DNA of 44,440 bases from Actinomycetota bacterium (GCA_019347675.1 JAHWKW010000023.1:1-44440), one strand, 5' to 3'. Numbered from the stretch's first letter, positions 26,910 through 37,006 are shown. Numbers and translations: made by a program. The notes: generated by a model from the letters alone, not told the origin.

Positions 26910-28346
26910 ATGACGACTCGCCGGTACTTCATCCGCACCTTCGGGTGCCAGATGAACGAGCACGACTCCCAGCGCGCGGCGGGCGTGCTTGAGACGCTCG
27001 GGTACCGCCCCGCACCCGACGAGGACTCGGCCGACCTGGTGCTGTTCAACACGTGCGCCGTCCGCGAGAACGCCGACAACAAGCTCTACGGGGCGCTGGG
27101 ATGGCTCAAGCCGCTCAAGGACGACCGGCCCGACCTCACCATCGTGGTCGGGGGCTGCCTCGCTCAGAAGGACCGCGGGGAGATCGCCGAGCGCGCCCCG
27201 TGGGTGGACGTCGTCTACGGCACCCACAACCTCGTCAACCTGCCGGCGCTGCTGGCCCAGGCCGACGGGCAGTCGCTCCCGGTGGTGGAGATCCTCGAGC
27301 AGATCGAGACGTTCCCGTCGGCGCTGCCCAGCAAGCGGCAGGTGCGCCACCACGCCTGGGTCTCGATCAGTGTCGGGTGCAACAACACCTGTTCGTTCTG
27401 CATCGTCCCGGCTCTGCGCGGCCCGGAGCGTTCACGGCGCATCGGCGAGATCCTCCACGAGGTGCAGCTGCTGGTCGCCGACGGCGTGATCGAGGTCAGC
27501 CTGCTCGGCCAGAACGTCAACTCCTACGGCCGTGACCAGTACGGCAAGGCGATGTTCGCCGAGCTGCTCCGCGAACTCGGCGAGGTCGACGGCCTCGAGC
27601 GGGTCCGGTTCACCAGTCCCCACCCGCGCGACTTCACCGCGGACGTGCTCGACGCCATGGCCCAGGTACCAAACGTCTGCGAGCACCTGCACCTGCCACT
27701 GCAGTCGGGCTCCGACCGTGTCCTGAAGGCGATGCGCCGGTCGTACCGGCAGCGTCGCTACCTCGACCTGGTCGAGCGGGCGCGGACGGTCGTGCCCGGC
27801 TGTGCGCTCACCACCGACATCATCGTGGGGTTCCCCGGCGAGACCGAGGATGACTTCGCCGAGACCCTCGCGGTGTGCGACACGGTCGGCTTCGATCAGG
27901 CCTTCACCTTCCAGTACTCGCCCCGACCCGGCACCGACGCAGCCACCATGGCCGACCAGGTCGACCCCGATGTCGTCGCCGACCGGTACACCCGGCTGCA
28001 GGCGGTGACACGCGGCTGGTCGGAGCGCCGCCACCGCGACCTGGTCGGTCGCGACGTCGAGGTCCTGATCGAGTCCCCTTCGAAGACCGACCCGCGGCGC
28101 TACTCGGGGCGGACCCGCGGCAACCACCTGGTCCACCTGCCGGTGGGCGGGGGATACGCCCCCGGGGACCTGGCCACCGTCCCGGTCGTCGAGGCCGCGG
28201 CCAACTACGTCCTCGCCGGTCCCCCCATCGACGTGTGCCGCACGTTCGCGGGTCGGGCGACCGAGGCCGCGATCGCCGCCGGTGAAGGGTGGACGGTCCA
28301 GCGGGTCGAGGCCCCCGGCACGACGCTGCCACTCGTGCCGGCCTGA
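26910..28346 (+). CDS. miaB: tRNA-2-methylthio-N6-dimethylallyladenosine synthase
   Basis: A 478-residue radical-SAM methylthiotransferase that adds methylthio to isopentenylated A37 of tRNA. N-terminal cluster cysteines are C13 (FGCQMNEHDS), C49 (FNTCAVREN) and C83 (GGCLAQK). The SAM cluster is C157-x3-C161-x2-C164 (CNNTCSFC). The TRAM domain is C-terminal (RTRGNHLVHLPVG). miaA, which makes its substrate, lies one gene downstream. The ATG at 26910 gives the usual MTTRRYFIRTFGCQMN start. Confidence 0.95.
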   Translation: MTTRRYFIRTFGCQMNEHDSQRAAGVLETLGYRPAPDEDSADLVLFNTCAVRENADNKLYGALGWLKPLKDDRPDLTIVVGGCLAQKDRGEIAERAPWVDVVYGTHNLVNLPALLAQADGQSLPVVEILEQIETFPSALPSKRQVRHHAWVSISVGCNNTCSFCIVPALRGPERSRRIGEILHEVQLLVADGVIEVSLLGQNVNSYGRDQYGKAMFAELLRELGEVDGLERVRFTSPHPRDFTADVLDAMAQVPNVCEHLHLPLQSGSDRVLKAMRRSYRQRRYLDLVERARTVVPGCALTTDIIVGFPGETEDDFAETLAVCDTVGFDQAFTFQYSPRPGTDAATMADQVDPDVVADRYTRLQAVTRGWSERRHRDLVGRDVEVLIESPSKTDPRRYSGRTRGNHLVHLPVGGGYAPGDLATVPVVEAAANYVLAGPPIDVCRTFAGRATEAAIAAGEGWTVQRVEAPGTTLPLVPA

Positions 28347-28347
28347 C

Positions 28348-29196
28348 GTGCGTGGGCTGGACGGAGCGGCCGTCATCCCCGGCGCGCCTCTGATGGTCCC
28401 CGCCGCGTCACCTGACCAGCCGGCGGACATCCGCGGTGAGGTCGCCGAACTGCGCCACCTGGCCAACCGAGCGCTGGCCGACCTGCCGGACAGCGATGTG
28501 GTGGTCCTGGTCGCGGCCGGGCCACGCGGCATCTTCGACCGGGCAATCGCCTCGCTGGCGCCGCTGGGCGTCGAGGGCGCCGAGGTGGAGCTTCCGGTCG
28601 CCACCGACGCGGTCGACGACCTGTCACGTCTGACGCAGTACCCGATGTTCCGCGGCGATCCCCTCACGCTCAGCCACTCCGCTCTGGCGCTCCAGCTCCA
28701 CGCTGTGCGCGGCACCACCACGGTCCTGCCCGTCAACGTCCCACCCAACACCGACTTCGAGGTCCTGGTCAGCGTCGGCGCCAGCATCGGCGAGGCGTTC
28801 CGCGAAGCCGGTCTCGTCGCCGCGGTCGTCGCGGCCGGCGACCTGTCGGCCGGCCTGTCCCAACGCAGCCCCGCTCACGCGATCGAGGGCGCGTCGCAGT
28901 GGGACGCCGCGGTCGTCGCCGCGGTCAAGGACGGCGACCTGCGCCGACTGGCCGGACTCGGCCCGGACGCCGCAGAACGCGTCCGCGCACTGGGGTGGGC
29001 ACCGCTGGCCGTCGTCCACGGCGTGTGCGCGGCCGGAAGGCTGACACCCCAGCTGCTCGGGTACGGAGCGCCGCGCGGTGTTGGTGAGCTGGTCGCCCTC
29101 TGCGTCGGCGCGGGTCGAGGAGAGCAGGAGCCCTACGAGGTCGCCGCCACCCAGCGTGAAGGGGTCGTCCGGCGAACCGGGGACCGGCGGGGCTGA
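28348..29196 (+). CDS. LigB-like (class III extradiol dioxygenase fold) protein
   Basis: A 282-residue protein starting with GTG one base after the miaB stop. The start GLDGAAVIPGAPLMVPAASP, the PVATDAVDDLSR region, LSHSALALQL, and VVAAGDLSAGLSQRSPAHAIEGASQWD have the layout of LigB/MEMO-like proteins. The family's catalytic histidines are only partly evident, so enzyme activity is uncertain. A homologue of unknown function (Rv2728c) holds the same place, between miaB and miaA, in M. tuberculosis. Translational coupling on both sides (one-base gap to miaB, one-base overlap with miaA) suggests a link to tRNA modification, unproven. Confidence 0.7.
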   Translation: MRGLDGAAVIPGAPLMVPAASPDQPADIRGEVAELRHLANRALADLPDSDVVVLVAAGPRGIFDRAIASLAPLGVEGAEVELPVATDAVDDLSRLTQYPMFRGDPLTLSHSALALQLHAVRGTTTVLPVNVPPNTDFEVLVSVGASIGEAFREAGLVAAVVAAGDLSAGLSQRSPAHAIEGASQWDAAVVAAVKDGDLRRLAGLGPDAAERVRALGWAPLAVVHGVCAAGRLTPQLLGYGAPRGVGELVALCVGAGRGEQEPYEVAATQREGVVRRTGDRRG

Positions 29197-30101
29197 TGCA
29201 TCACCGACGGGTGTTGGCGCTCGTCGGTCCGACCGCCAGCGGGAAGACCGACGTGGCGCTGACGGTCGGACGGCGGGGCGTCGGCGGCCACCCGGTCGAG
29301 ATCGTCGCGGCCGACGCGTTCACGCTCTACCGCGGCATGGACATCGCCACGGCCAAGCCGTCCCGCGCCGAGCGCGCTGCGGTCCCGCATCACATGATCG
29401 ACCGGCTCGACCCGTGGCAGGAGGCGTCGGTCGCGCGGTTCCAGCGGACCGCCCGCGCCGCGGTCGACGCGGTCGGCGAGCGCGGTCACGTCGCCCTCCT
29501 CGTGGGCGGGTCGGGCCTGTACTTCCGCGCCGTGGTCGACGACCTGCGCTTCCCTCCCACCGACCCGGACGTGCGCGCGCGGCTCGAGGACGCCCACCGC
29601 CACGACCCCGTCGCGGCGCACGCAGCGTTGGCCACGGCCGATCCGGACGCCGCGGCGAGGATCGATCCCGGCAACCTGCGACGCACCGTCCGCGCCCTCG
29701 AGGTGATCGAACTCACCGGCGAACCCTTCTCGCGCTTCTCACGAGCGTGGGACCAACACCGGTCGATCTACCGGGGGCTGGAGGTCCGCGGTCTGGATCC
29801 CGGCCGTGTCGAGCTGCGCCGACGCATCCACCAGCGGGCCCAGGCCATGGTCGCCGCCGGGCTCCTCGACGAGGCCCGCCGCCTGGCCGCGTTGCCGCAG
29901 CCGCTGTCGGCCACCGCGGCGCAGGCGATCGGCTACCGCGAGGCGTTGGCGGTCCTGGACGGTGAGCTGGACGCCGACGAGCTCCCGACCGCGATCGCCT
30001 CGCGGAGCTGGCGCTACGCCAAACGCCAGCTGGCGTGGTTCCGTCGCGACCCGCGCGTGCGCTGGTCGACGCCGCACCAGGTCCTACAGGTGTGGTCTTG
30101 A
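29196..30101 (+). CDS. miaA: tRNA dimethylallyltransferase
   Basis: A 301-residue enzyme that transfers dimethylallyl from DMAPP to A37 of UNN-reading tRNAs. The P-loop is GPTASGKTD (11-19). The catalytic and substrate region DAFTLYRGMDIATAKPS, HHMIDRLDP, GGSGLYFRAVVDDL and the C-terminal AIGYREAL...RSWRYAKRQLAWFRRD are all typical. DAFTLYRGMDI differs slightly from the usual DSMQVYRGMDI (Ser-Met-Gln replaced by Ala-Phe-Thr). The ATG overlaps the previous stop (TGATG). Confidence 0.94.
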   Translation: MHHRRVLALVGPTASGKTDVALTVGRRGVGGHPVEIVAADAFTLYRGMDIATAKPSRAERAAVPHHMIDRLDPWQEASVARFQRTARAAVDAVGERGHVALLVGGSGLYFRAVVDDLRFPPTDPDVRARLEDAHRHDPVAAHAALATADPDAAARIDPGNLRRTVRALEVIELTGEPFSRFSRAWDQHRSIYRGLEVRGLDPGRVELRRRIHQRAQAMVAAGLLDEARRLAALPQPLSATAAQAIGYREALAVLDGELDADELPTAIASRSWRYAKRQLAWFRRDPRVRWSTPHQVLQVWS

Positions 30102-30139
30102 TCGGGGAGGACCACCCACCCACCGGTACCCTCGCTCGT

Positions 30140-31014
30140 ATGCGGTTCGTCAAGGCGCACGGAGCCGGGAACGACTTCGTCGTCGTCCCCGACTGGAACG
30201 ACGAGCTGACGTTGGACCCGGCGCTGGTCCGCGCGGTCTGTGACCGGCGTCGCGGCATCGGCGCCGACGGGGTGTTGCGGATCGTCGCTGCACCCGACGG
30301 CGCGGACGCGTTCATGGATTACCGCAACGCCGACGGTTCGGTCGCCGATACGTGCGGGAACGGCGTGCGGGTGGTGGCCAAACATCTCGTCGAGCGCGGG
30401 CTGGTCGCTGACGCGTCGCGCACCCTGCACATCGCCACGCGGGCTGGGGTGGTCGCGGCGTCGGTGGAGACCGGCCGCGACGCGACCGTCACCGCGGTGA
30501 CGGTCGCGATGGGCCACCCGGTGCTCGACCCGGCCGAGATCCCGTTCCACGTCGACGGTGATCGCGCGGTGGACGTCCCCGTGTCCGTCGACGGGCACGA
30601 GATCCGTGTGACGGCGGTGTCCATGGGCAACCCGCACGCGGTCGTGGTGGTCGATGACGTGGGCGCTGCGCCCGTGACGGATCTGGGGCCGGCGTTGGAG
30701 ACCCATCCGCGGTTCCCGAAGCGGACCAACGTCGAGTTCGTCGAGGTGGTCGCCGCCGGCCGGGTGCGGATACGGGTGTGGGAGCGTGGCGTGGGCGAGA
30801 CCGCCGCTTGCGGGACGGGTGCGTGCGCAGCGCTGGTGGCGCTGCAGCTGCTCGACCTCGCGGGCACCGACCTGATCGAGGAGTGGCCCGGCGGCGAGCT
30901 GACGGTCCGGTACGACCCGGGCGAGGATCGTGCAGTGCTGCTGCGCGGCCCTGCGGTGGAGGTCGCGGAAGGTGAGTTGAACGGTCGTTGGCTCGCCGAG
31001 GTGGCGGGGCGCCG

Positions 31015-31018
<4 letters not shown>
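30140..31018 (+). CDS. dapF: Diaminopimelate epimerase
   Basis: A 292-residue enzyme converting LL- to meso-diaminopimelate for lysine and peptidoglycan. The two catalytic cysteines are C72 (DTCGNGVR) and C224 (TAACGTGACAA). [11 protein letters not shown] and [13 protein letters not shown] are typical. A TACCCT hexamer at 30127-30132 ends 7 bases before the ATG and no ribosome binding site is seen, so this gene may also be read from a leaderless transcript. Its stop overlaps the hflX start (ATGA). Confidence 0.95.
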
Positions 31019-32447
<1,429 letters not shown>

Positions 32448-32451
<4 letters not shown>

Positions 32452-33254
32452 ACGACGGAGCGTCGAGCGTGGGCCACCCACGGGCGGCAGCCACGGTGGT
32501 GGCCGCCTGTTCGATGGCGGCAGTACTGAGCGCGGCTCCGACCGTCGAGCCCCACGTCGACGCGCGCACGCGGTCGGGCGCGACCCTGGCGGCTCCCACG
32601 GCGGCGACCGACAACCTCGACGGGCCCGTACCGTGGAGCGCACTCCTCACCGCCCCTCCCGAGCCGCCCGAGCCCCGCGTCGCCCCGCCCGTCCCACCAG
32701 CGGCCGACGCAGGCGACGACCGACCGCGGGTGAGCGTGCACGGCCCCGCGTGGCTCGCCGACCGCGCCGAGCAGGTGCTGCAACGCATCACCTACCCGTG
32801 GCGCAGCACGGGGTTCACGATCGAGTTCGGCCCCGCCCGGACCGGGCTGCGCGCCCTGTTCCATCGCGTCGATCGCCGCATCGAGGTGTTCGTGCGTCGC
32901 GGCGATCCGGTGGCCCAGACCGCGTTCGACCTCGCCCACGAGATCGGACACGCCGTCGACGTCACGGCCGGCTCTCCAGCCAGACGTGCCGCGTGGCTGG
33001 AGCGCCGCGGGGCGCCTGAGTCGACCCCGTGGTACGGATGCTCGGGCTGCGACGATCTGTCGACGGGGGCCGGCGACTTCGCTGAGGTGTTCGCGCTGTG
33101 GCAGCTTGGAGACGTCGACTTCCGCAGTCGGGTCGCGCCGCCACCGTCGCCAGGGGAGTTGGACGATCTGAGCGTGTGGTTCTGGCCGCCGGGCCGTTCA
33201 CCGAGCTGCCACGCCCACGGTGGGTGCCTGCCGAGCGGACGCAGGATGCCCTGA
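32448..33254 (+). CDS. Secreted zinc metallopeptidase-like protein (HEIGH)
   Basis: A 268-residue protein from a GTG that overlaps the hflX stop (GTGA). It has a hydrophobic export segment ([20 protein letters not shown]), a disordered Pro/Ala linker (about 60-95) and a compact C-terminal domain with HEIGH at 164-168 inside [14 protein letters not shown] later DFAEVFALW (D210, E213) could give the third zinc ligand, as in gluzincin-like and minimal metalloprotease folds. Cysteine pairs ([16 protein letters not shown]) suggest disulfides outside the cell. The substrate is unknown; a cell-wall or peptide target is a guess. Confidence 0.7.
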
Positions 33255-33304
33255 ACGTGAGCTGCGAGCCTCGGGTCGGGCAATTGATGTGCTATCCTAG
33301 GCCC

Positions 33305-33544
33305 ATGCGTGTGCACATCACGCTAGACGACGAGCTCGTCGAAGAGCTCGATCAGCGCGTCGGGCGCGGCCGGCGTAGCGCGTTCATCGCCACTCTGATC
33401 CGCCGGGCTCTCGACGACGAACGCAGATGGGACGCGATCGAAGACGCGCTCGGCGGCCTCTCCGAGACAGGCCACGAGTGGGACGAGGATCCTGCCGCAT
33501 GGGTGCGCGCCCAGAGGGTGAGCGACGACCGACGAGTCGGTTGA
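33305..33544 (+). CDS. vapB: Ribbon-helix-helix antitoxin (VapB-like)
   Basis: A 79-residue protein with an RHH/CopG-type DNA-binding start (MRVHITLDDELVEELDQRVGRGRRSAFIATLIRRALDDE) and an acidic C-terminal tail (GHEWDEDPAAW) of the kind that wraps the toxin. A TATCCT hexamer at 33293-33298 lies six bases before the ATG and there is no ribosome binding site, so the message may be leaderless. It is followed by the PIN toxin with a three-base gap. The antitoxin probably represses the pair. Confidence 0.85.
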   Translation: MRVHITLDDELVEELDQRVGRGRRSAFIATLIRRALDDERRWDAIEDALGGLSETGHEWDEDPAAWVRAQRVSDDRRVG

Positions 33545-33547
33545 GGG

Positions 33548-33934
33548 TTGCTGCTGCTCGACACCACGGTGCTGATCGACGCCCTCCGTGGGCGTCGTGC
33601 GGGCGACCGCCTTCGCCGGCTTCGTGCCACGGGCGAGGTTCCGTGGGTTTGCGCGATCAACATCGAAGAGGTGTGGCGAGGGGTGAGGCCGGAGGAGGAG
33701 GGGATCGTGGCATCACTGTTCCGCGGCCTGCGGACCGTGGCGCTCGGCTCCCGCGAAGGGGAGGTCGCCGGCCGTTGGCGGCGCACGTTCGCCGAACGTG
33801 GCGTCACGCTGCACCAGGCGGACTGCCTCATCGCGGCTGCCGCCGTGCGGGCGGGCGCGACGCTCGCCACCGGGAACCCGAGCCACTTCCCGATGGAGGA
33901 GGTCGTGGTCGAGCACTGGCCGGTCGGGGAGTGA
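33548..33934 (+). CDS. vapC: PIN-domain RNase toxin (VapC-like)
   Basis: A 128-residue PIN protein from a TTG start three bases after the antitoxin stop. Acidic residues expected for Mg-dependent RNA cleavage are D5 (LLLDTTVLID), E40/E41 (INIEEVWRG) and D92 (HQADCLIAAAAV). The last position, usually Asp in LATRD or Asn in LATRN, is N110 (LATGNPSHF). It probably cleaves tRNA or rRNA and is held by VapB. It sits between the hflX operon and lexA, and looks like an insertion into the conserved block. Confidence 0.87.
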   Translation: MLLLDTTVLIDALRGRRAGDRLRRLRATGEVPWVCAINIEEVWRGVRPEEEGIVASLFRGLRTVALGSREGEVAGRWRRTFAERGVTLHQADCLIAAAAVRAGATLATGNPSHFPMEEVVVEHWPVGE

Positions 33935-34060
33935 ACGTGCTTCCGTCGGCGGCCGCAGCCCGGGAGGGCGGCGCAGGAGGCTCGGTCACGAAGACATCGC
34001 TGGGAGCGTCTGGCGGGTTGGCTGCTCCCTCGCCGTCAGGGACGTCCGTGACAGAGCGAG

Positions 34061-34699
34061 CTAGACGCTGCGCAGGACGGTGACGACCCGACCCAGGATC
34101 GCCACGTCCTGGTCACTGCTCAGCGGGATCGGCTCGTACACGGGGTTCGCCGGGTCGAGGGTCACCTCACCGGACCGGGAGCGGCGGAAGAACTTCACGG
34201 TGGCCTCACCATCGATCAGGGCAGCGCACATCTCGCCCTGTTCGACGGCTGGCTGCTTTCGGACGACCACCAGGTCACCGGGGAGGATGCCCGCCTCGAT
34301 CATCGACTCACCACGCACACGCAGCATGAACAGCTCACCCTCGCCGACGAGCTCACGCGGCAGGGGCAACAGCGCCTCGACCCGCTCCTCAGCCACGACC
34401 GGCGCGCCGGCCGCGATTTCACCCACCAGTGGGACGTTGCGCGTGACGGCGGGGCGCAGCCCCAGGTCGGTGTCCACGTCGACGCGGACCTCGAGGGCGC
34501 GTGGCTTGGTGGGGTCGCGCCGCAGGTACCCCTTGGTCTCCAGCTGCGCGAGTTGGGCGTGCACCGACGATGGGGACGACAGTCCCACGGCGTTCCCGAT
34601 CTCGCGGACCGACGGGGGGTAGCCGCGCGCTTCGAGGTGGTCGTGGATCACCTCCAGGATGCGCCGCTGGCGGTCGGTCAGCTCGTCACGTGATCGCAT
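34061..34699 (-). CDS. lexA: LexA repressor
   Basis: A 212-residue SOS repressor. The winged helix is at about 1-70 ([45 protein letters not shown]). The cleavage site is A97-G98 (GEIAAGAP). The self-cleavage dyad is S132 (RGESMIEAG) and K169 ([10 protein letters not shown]). RecA filaments trigger cleavage. GGAGAGG precedes the ATG. It is divergent from the LysM gene, with three perfect LexA boxes and one weak one in the 265-base gap, so autoregulation is expected. Its DNA motif is readable from the window: CGAAC-N4-GTTCG. Confidence 0.97.
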   Translation of the reverse strand: MRSRDELTDRQRRILEVIHDHLEARGYPPSVREIGNAVGLSSPSSVHAQLAQLETKGYLRRDPTKPRALEVRVDVDTDLGLRPAVTRNVPLVGEIAAGAPVVAEERVEALLPLPRELVGEGELFMLRVRGESMIEAGILPGDLVVVRKQPAVEQGEMCAALIDGEATVKFFRRSRSGEVTLDPANPVYEPIPLSSDQDVAILGRVVTVLRSV

Positions 34700-34752
34700 C
34701 TGGCCCCTCTCCGTCCTGACCAGGCGGCCGCGACCGTGCGGCCTGGCGTTGA

Positions 34753-34766
34753 CGAACGAACGTTCG
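34753..34766. promoter_or_regulatory. LexA box 1 in lexA-LysM intergenic region
   Basis: CGAACGAACGTTCG contains a perfect GAAC-N4-GTTC. It is nearest to lexA (54 bases before its ATG) and probably serves autorepression. Confidence 0.85.
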
Positions 34767-34826
34767 ACGGGCAACCGTATCCCCACCAGGCCTCCGGAAG
34801 CAAACACCCGTTCGGCCCTTGACGAA

Positions 34827-34840
34827 CGAACGCACGTTCG
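34827..34840. promoter_or_regulatory. LexA box 2 in lexA-LysM intergenic region
   Basis: CGAACGCACGTTCG, identical to box 3 and 24 bases from it centre to centre. A -35-like TTGACG (34819-34824) lies just upstream for rightward transcription. Confidence 0.85.
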
Positions 34841-34850
34841 GCGAGCATGA

Positions 34851-34864
34851 CGAACGCACGTTCG
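34851..34864. promoter_or_regulatory. LexA box 3 in lexA-LysM intergenic region
   Basis: CGAACGCACGTTCG, an exact copy of box 2. Spacing of about 2.3 helical turns would put the two sites close to the same DNA face. Confidence 0.85.
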
Positions 34865-34898
34865 GAAGCGGTGCGCCCGGCGTGTGGGCGAGCTGCAA

Positions 34899-34912
34899 CG
34901 AACGTGCGTCGG
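34899..34912. promoter_or_regulatory. Degenerate LexA half-site near the LysM gene
   Basis: CGAACGTGCGTCGG keeps the left half (CGAAC) and only GT of the right half. It could be a weak fourth site or a decayed one. Confidence 0.4.
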
Positions 34913-34964
34913 GACTGTCACACCCATGACGTACACCCGACGCAGACCAGACAGGAGGTCGGTG

Positions 34965-35339
34965 ATGATCGAGGCGGCGACGACCAGCGAGCCCAGACGG
35001 ACACGCGCGAGGGGTGAGGTCGCCAGGCGGCCGGCGCTGACGGTGATCGAAGGAGGCCGCCATGCCGAGCGGACGCGCGCGACGGTGGCGGTCGCGATGC
35101 TCGTCTGCCTGCTGCTGACGCTGGCGTGGACCCGTGTCGCGGCTGTCGCAGACGCTGAGCGGCCGTTGGTCGCCGGGACCGCCACGGTCGGTCCCGGCCA
35201 GACCCTGTGGGATGTCGCGTTGACGCATGCGCCTGCGGGCAGCGACCCCCGCGGGTACCTGCAACGGCTCCGTGCCGTCAACCTGCTCGCGCCGGGGGAG
35301 GTCGCGCCGTGGACGGTGGTGCTCCTACCGGCCGAGTGA
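34965..35339 (+). CDS. LysM-domain membrane protein divergent from lexA (ChiZ/DivS-like position)
   Basis: A 124-residue protein with a basic cytoplasmic N-terminus (about 45 residues), one transmembrane helix (about 47-65, [17 protein letters not shown]) and an extracytoplasmic LysM domain ([16 protein letters not shown]...[26 protein letters not shown]). The ATG at 34965 is chosen because AGGAGG lies six bases before it; earlier starts lack this. In M. tuberculosis the SOS-induced wall hydrolase or division inhibitor Rv2719c (ChiZ) has this topology and position, between lexA and nrdR. Here three LexA boxes lie upstream. A damage-checkpoint role is inferred. It ends overlapping nrdR by 15 bases. 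Confidence 0.85.
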   Translation: MIEAATTSEPRRTRARGEVARRPALTVIEGGRHAERTRATVAVAMLVCLLLTLAWTRVAAVADAERPLVAGTATVGPGQTLWDVALTHAPAGSDPRGYLQRLRAVNLLAPGEVAPWTVVLLPAE

Positions 35340-35840
35340 CCCGGTCGGGCGTGGCGACGTCGCAGGTGTCGTTGGGGTCAGGGCGACCGTCGCGTCCTTC
35401 TGGAGCGACTTCAGTTCCTTCTCGAAGTCCTCGGGGCCCTGGAAGTCCTTGTAGACGGACGCGAACCGCACGTAGGACACGTCGTCGAGCTCACGCAGGC
35501 GTGCCAGGACCTGCAGCCCCACCTGTTCGCTGGTCACCTGCCGAGCGCCGACCTGACGGACGGCCACCTCGACGTCAGCCACCGCCCGGTCCAGCGCCTC
35601 GGTGGAGACCCGGCCCTTGGCGGCCCGAGCCATGCCTTCGCGGACCTTGGTGCGGTCGAAGGGCTGCAGCTGGCCGGAGGTCTTCTGGACGAGCAACTGC
35701 GGCAGCTCCAAGCGCTCGAACGTGGTGTAGCGTGCGCCGCACGGTTGACACTCCCGGCGACGGCGGATCGACGAACCGTCATCGGCCGGACGGGAATCGA
35801 CGACCCGGTCGTCGTCCTGGCCGCACGTCGGGCAACGCAT
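35325..35840 (-). CDS. nrdR: Transcriptional repressor NrdR
   Basis: A 171-residue regulator of ribonucleotide reductase genes. The N-terminal zinc ribbon has C3, C6 ([10 protein letters not shown]) and C31, C34 ([12 protein letters not shown]). The ATP-cone follows ([28 protein letters not shown]...[13 protein letters not shown]). It senses ATP/dATP. The start at 35840 gives the canonical MRCP; an upstream ATG four codons earlier is possible. A tail of about 20 residues ([15 protein letters not shown]) is extra. Its most likely target, nrdJ, is 1.4 kb away. Confidence 0.95.
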   Translation of the reverse strand: MRCPTCGQDDDRVVDSRPADDGSSIRRRRECQPCGARYTTFERLELPQLLVQKTSGQLQPFDRTKVREGMARAAKGRVSTEALDRAVADVEVAVRQVGARQVTSEQVGLQVLARLRELDDVSYVRFASVYKDFQGPEDFEKELKSLQKDATVALTPTTPATSPRPTGSLGR

Positions 35841-35930
35841 CGCCCAGTCCACCTCCGCGACCCCGATGCCGCCAGGACGCTACCCGCGGCCCGCGCCGGC
35901 GACGAGGAGGCCCGACACGTCGTCGGGGCG

Positions 35931-36806
35931 TCAGCGGCGTTCGACCCACACGTGCAGACCGCGCGCACCATCCTTGTCGCGTTCGAACTCGTCGATCAGT
36001 TCCAGGCGGCCGTCGCCGCGCCGCTGCAACCGGCCGTGACCGAAGCCCGTGATGATCTCGTGCTCCTGGTAGCGGTGGATGAAGCGGTAGCGGATCGTGT
36101 CACCGTGGATGATCCCCGCGGCCTCACCGTCGCTGACCTTGCCGCCGCCGTACCTGGCCAGCACCCGGCGACCCTCCTGGAGGAACTTGGCCAACGAGCC
36201 CTTGGGCATGTGGGCCCCCTCATCGGGCATGTTGTCGAGGGAGAACGCCAAGCCGTGCACGTTGTACCCGTTGTCGTCGGCGCGGTGGCGGCCGGCCTTC
36301 CAGTCACTGTGGGTGATCGCGTAGCCCCACTCGGACGCCAGCGTGCCGTCGGGCTGCTCGAACGAGTCGCGGTAGCGGGCCTCCATCAGGAACCCGGCAG
36401 CGGTGAAGGCGCGCTGCATCGGGACGTTGTGCTCGTGGGTGCGGCCCTCGAGGCGGAGCAGGTCGGGGTGGTCGGCGAAGTGGTGATCGGCGAGCTGGCG
36501 CAGGGCCTCACGGCCCACACCCTGTCCGCGGACGGCCTCGCTCAACCGGATGTCGAGCACCCCCTCCCCGCCAGTGAGGTTGCCGGCGAACGCGAAGCCG
36601 GCCGGCTCACCGTCGACGAGCACCGCCCAGCCGACCTGCTCCTCGCACGCCCAGATCCCCGAGGCGAGCTCGGCAGCGAGCTTCTCCTCGTTCCAGGCGA
36701 AACGCCGGGCCATGCCTTCGTAGCCCTGGTCGTCGAGCTGCACCATCCACGGAGCGTCCTCGGGTGTCAGCACGCGCAGGTGGACCTCGGGACGGTCGTC
36801 TGGCAT
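35931..36806 (-). CDS. GNAT acetyltransferase fused to an unknown C-terminal domain
   Basis: A 291-residue protein. Residues 1-165 form a GNAT domain: EVHLRVLTPEDAPWMVQLDDQGYEG, GWAVLVDGEPAGFAFAGNL, the acetyl-CoA loop VRGQGVGREALRQLADHHF, and HEHNVPMQRAFTAAGFLMEARYR. Residues 175-291 (NGYNVHGLAFSLDNMPDEGAHMPKGSLAKFLQEG to RLELIDEFERDKDGARGLHVWVERR) form a second, strand-rich region with no recognised family. It sits between nrdR and nrdJ, on the same strand as nrdR and divergent from nrdJ. No substrate is evident. The context hints at, but does not prove, a link with dNTP metabolism. Confidence 0.75.
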   Translation of the reverse strand: MPDDRPEVHLRVLTPEDAPWMVQLDDQGYEGMARRFAWNEEKLAAELASGIWACEEQVGWAVLVDGEPAGFAFAGNLTGGEGVLDIRLSEAVRGQGVGREALRQLADHHFADHPDLLRLEGRTHEHNVPMQRAFTAAGFLMEARYRDSFEQPDGTLASEWGYAITHSDWKAGRHRADDNGYNVHGLAFSLDNMPDEGAHMPKGSLAKFLQEGRRVLARYGGGKVSDGEAAGIIHGDTIRYRFIHRYQEHEIITGFGHGRLQRRGDGRLELIDEFERDKDGARGLHVWVERR

Positions 36807-37006
36807 GAGGGGACCTCCAGCCGGCCGGCGGTTGTCACAAGCGTAGTGGGGACGCCGCGCCTGGCCCGCCATGGTCGGTGGGGCTGCAGTCACGCCCCCG
36901 TGGGAGCATGCCCACTGTGGTGCGCTGAACGGAACCGTTGTGCGGGCGGCGCACTGCTCGCAAACAGCAAGCACGTGGACGAGCTGTGAGGAACGCGTGG
37001 GTAGCC

